From: Cupriavidus sp. BIS7
Lineage (GTDB): Bacteria > Pseudomonadota > Gammaproteobacteria > Burkholderiales > Burkholderiaceae
Length of the DNA stretch: 64,000 nt
NCBI RefSeq assembly: GCF_000292345.1
Contig: NZ_ALOU01000049.1
Coordinates: forward strand, 89,030-153,029
Direction of reading: 5' to 3'
Below are positions 63,896 to 64,000 of this stretch, one piece after another. Every line of letters starts with the position of its first letter. The stretch's first letter is position 1. Made by a program: the position numbers and the translations under genes. A model generated the notes under the pieces. That model worked only from the letters and a program-made list of their open reading frames with translations. It made no database searches and was not told where the DNA came from.

Positions 63896-64000
63896 TGGCC
63901 CTCTCCCCCAGCCCCTCTCCCGCTGAACTGACCCCATAAAGTTGGAGAGGGCAGCGAACCAGCGGCCTTTGCTATACCCCTGGTGTTCTCCCCTCTCCCG
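63896..64000. repeat. Palindromic intergenic repeat, copy D, interrupted and cut by the window end
   Basis: Left end CCCTCTCCCCCAGCCCCTCTCCCGC as in copy A (two parts), then a 22-base foreign stretch (63924-63945) in the hairpin loop, then GAGAGGGCAGCGAACC and, at the window end, CCCCTCTCCCG of a second hairpin. Confidence 0.8.
63924..63945. mobile_element. Possible solitary IS3-family end inside repeat copy D
   Basis: TGAACTGACCCCATAAAGTT followed by GG replaces the normal hairpin loop. It resembles terminal repeats of IS3-family elements, which often begin TG and contain ACTGACCCC and AAGTTGG. No transposase or second end is in view. It may be an excision footprint. Confidence 0.4.

Overview
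The window is high-GC (about 65%), gene-dense bacterial chromosome from a beta-proteobacterium. The overall look is Burkholderiaceae and most like Cupriavidus (or Ralstonia). This rests on the gcl-hyi-glxR-ttuD-pyk glyoxylate operon with a LysR neighbour, the rsmI-yraN-diaA-dolP block, a Sox thiosulfate cluster, the hopanoid genes hpnIJKL, a fused indolepyruvate:ferredoxin oxidoreductase and a CYP102-type P450. There is no transposase, integrase, phage gene or CRISPR array. The only mobile-looking DNA is short non-coding repeats.

Layout. 1-9.5 kb: the tail of arfB, a P450-reductase fusion, an MFS exporter, a GlxA-type AraC regulator, htpX, a CadR/PbrR-type MerR regulator with its operator, rnk, and a secreted GKFDSYSEG-repeat protein. 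9.7-19.4 kb: a YpfJ-type metallopeptidase, then the leftward operon gcl>hyi>glxR>ttuD>pyk, which turns two glyoxylate into glycerate and on to pyruvate. A membrane protein and a LysR regulator lie divergent to it. 19.7-23.5 kb: a membrane-stress module with a small regulator-like protein, PspA, YqiJ and a flotillin (YqiK). 23.6-28.9 kb: a GntR/FCD regulator and DctA transporter, divergent from two M20 amidohydrolases/peptidases. 29-32 kb: acetyltransferase, ArsC-like reductase, exonuclease and metallo-beta-lactamase-fold hydrolase.

32.2-36 kb: rlpA, rsmI, yraN, diaA, dolP (envelope and replication control). A phased array of DnaA-box-like sites sits in the diaA-dolP gap. 36-44.7 kb: sulfur oxidation genes in the order cytochrome c, fccB-like flavoprotein, eamA, cytochrome c551, soxY, soxZ, dsrE-like, soxA, soxX, soxW-like, soxB. 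No soxCD is present here. tRNA-Ala(CGC) follows. 45.5-50 kb: hpnL, hpnK, hpnJ, hpnI for modified hopanoids, then a CDF metal exporter and a LysE-type exporter.

51.9-52.3 kb is a gene-free segment holding five CGTATACG palindromes, a DnaA-box-like site and an unusually AT-rich patch. It is one of the two most unusual segments in the window. 52.3-58.6 kb: tag, MHS-family transporter, a His-rich membrane protein, a LigB-type dioxygenase, an MFS transporter and three small enzymes. 58.7-63.9 kb: the fused indolepyruvate oxidoreductase and a NYN-nuclease protein with an OST-HTH-like domain and a histone-H1-like tail.

Four copies of a palindromic repeat built on CCCCTCTCCCGC/GCGGGAGAGGGG lie between genes at 4.8, 10.7, 14.7 and 63.9 kb. 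A 117-bp MITE-like inverted-repeat element lies at 26.2 kb, with a deleted copy at 30.1 kb. All functions are read from the translated sequence and motif recall, and no database search was run.
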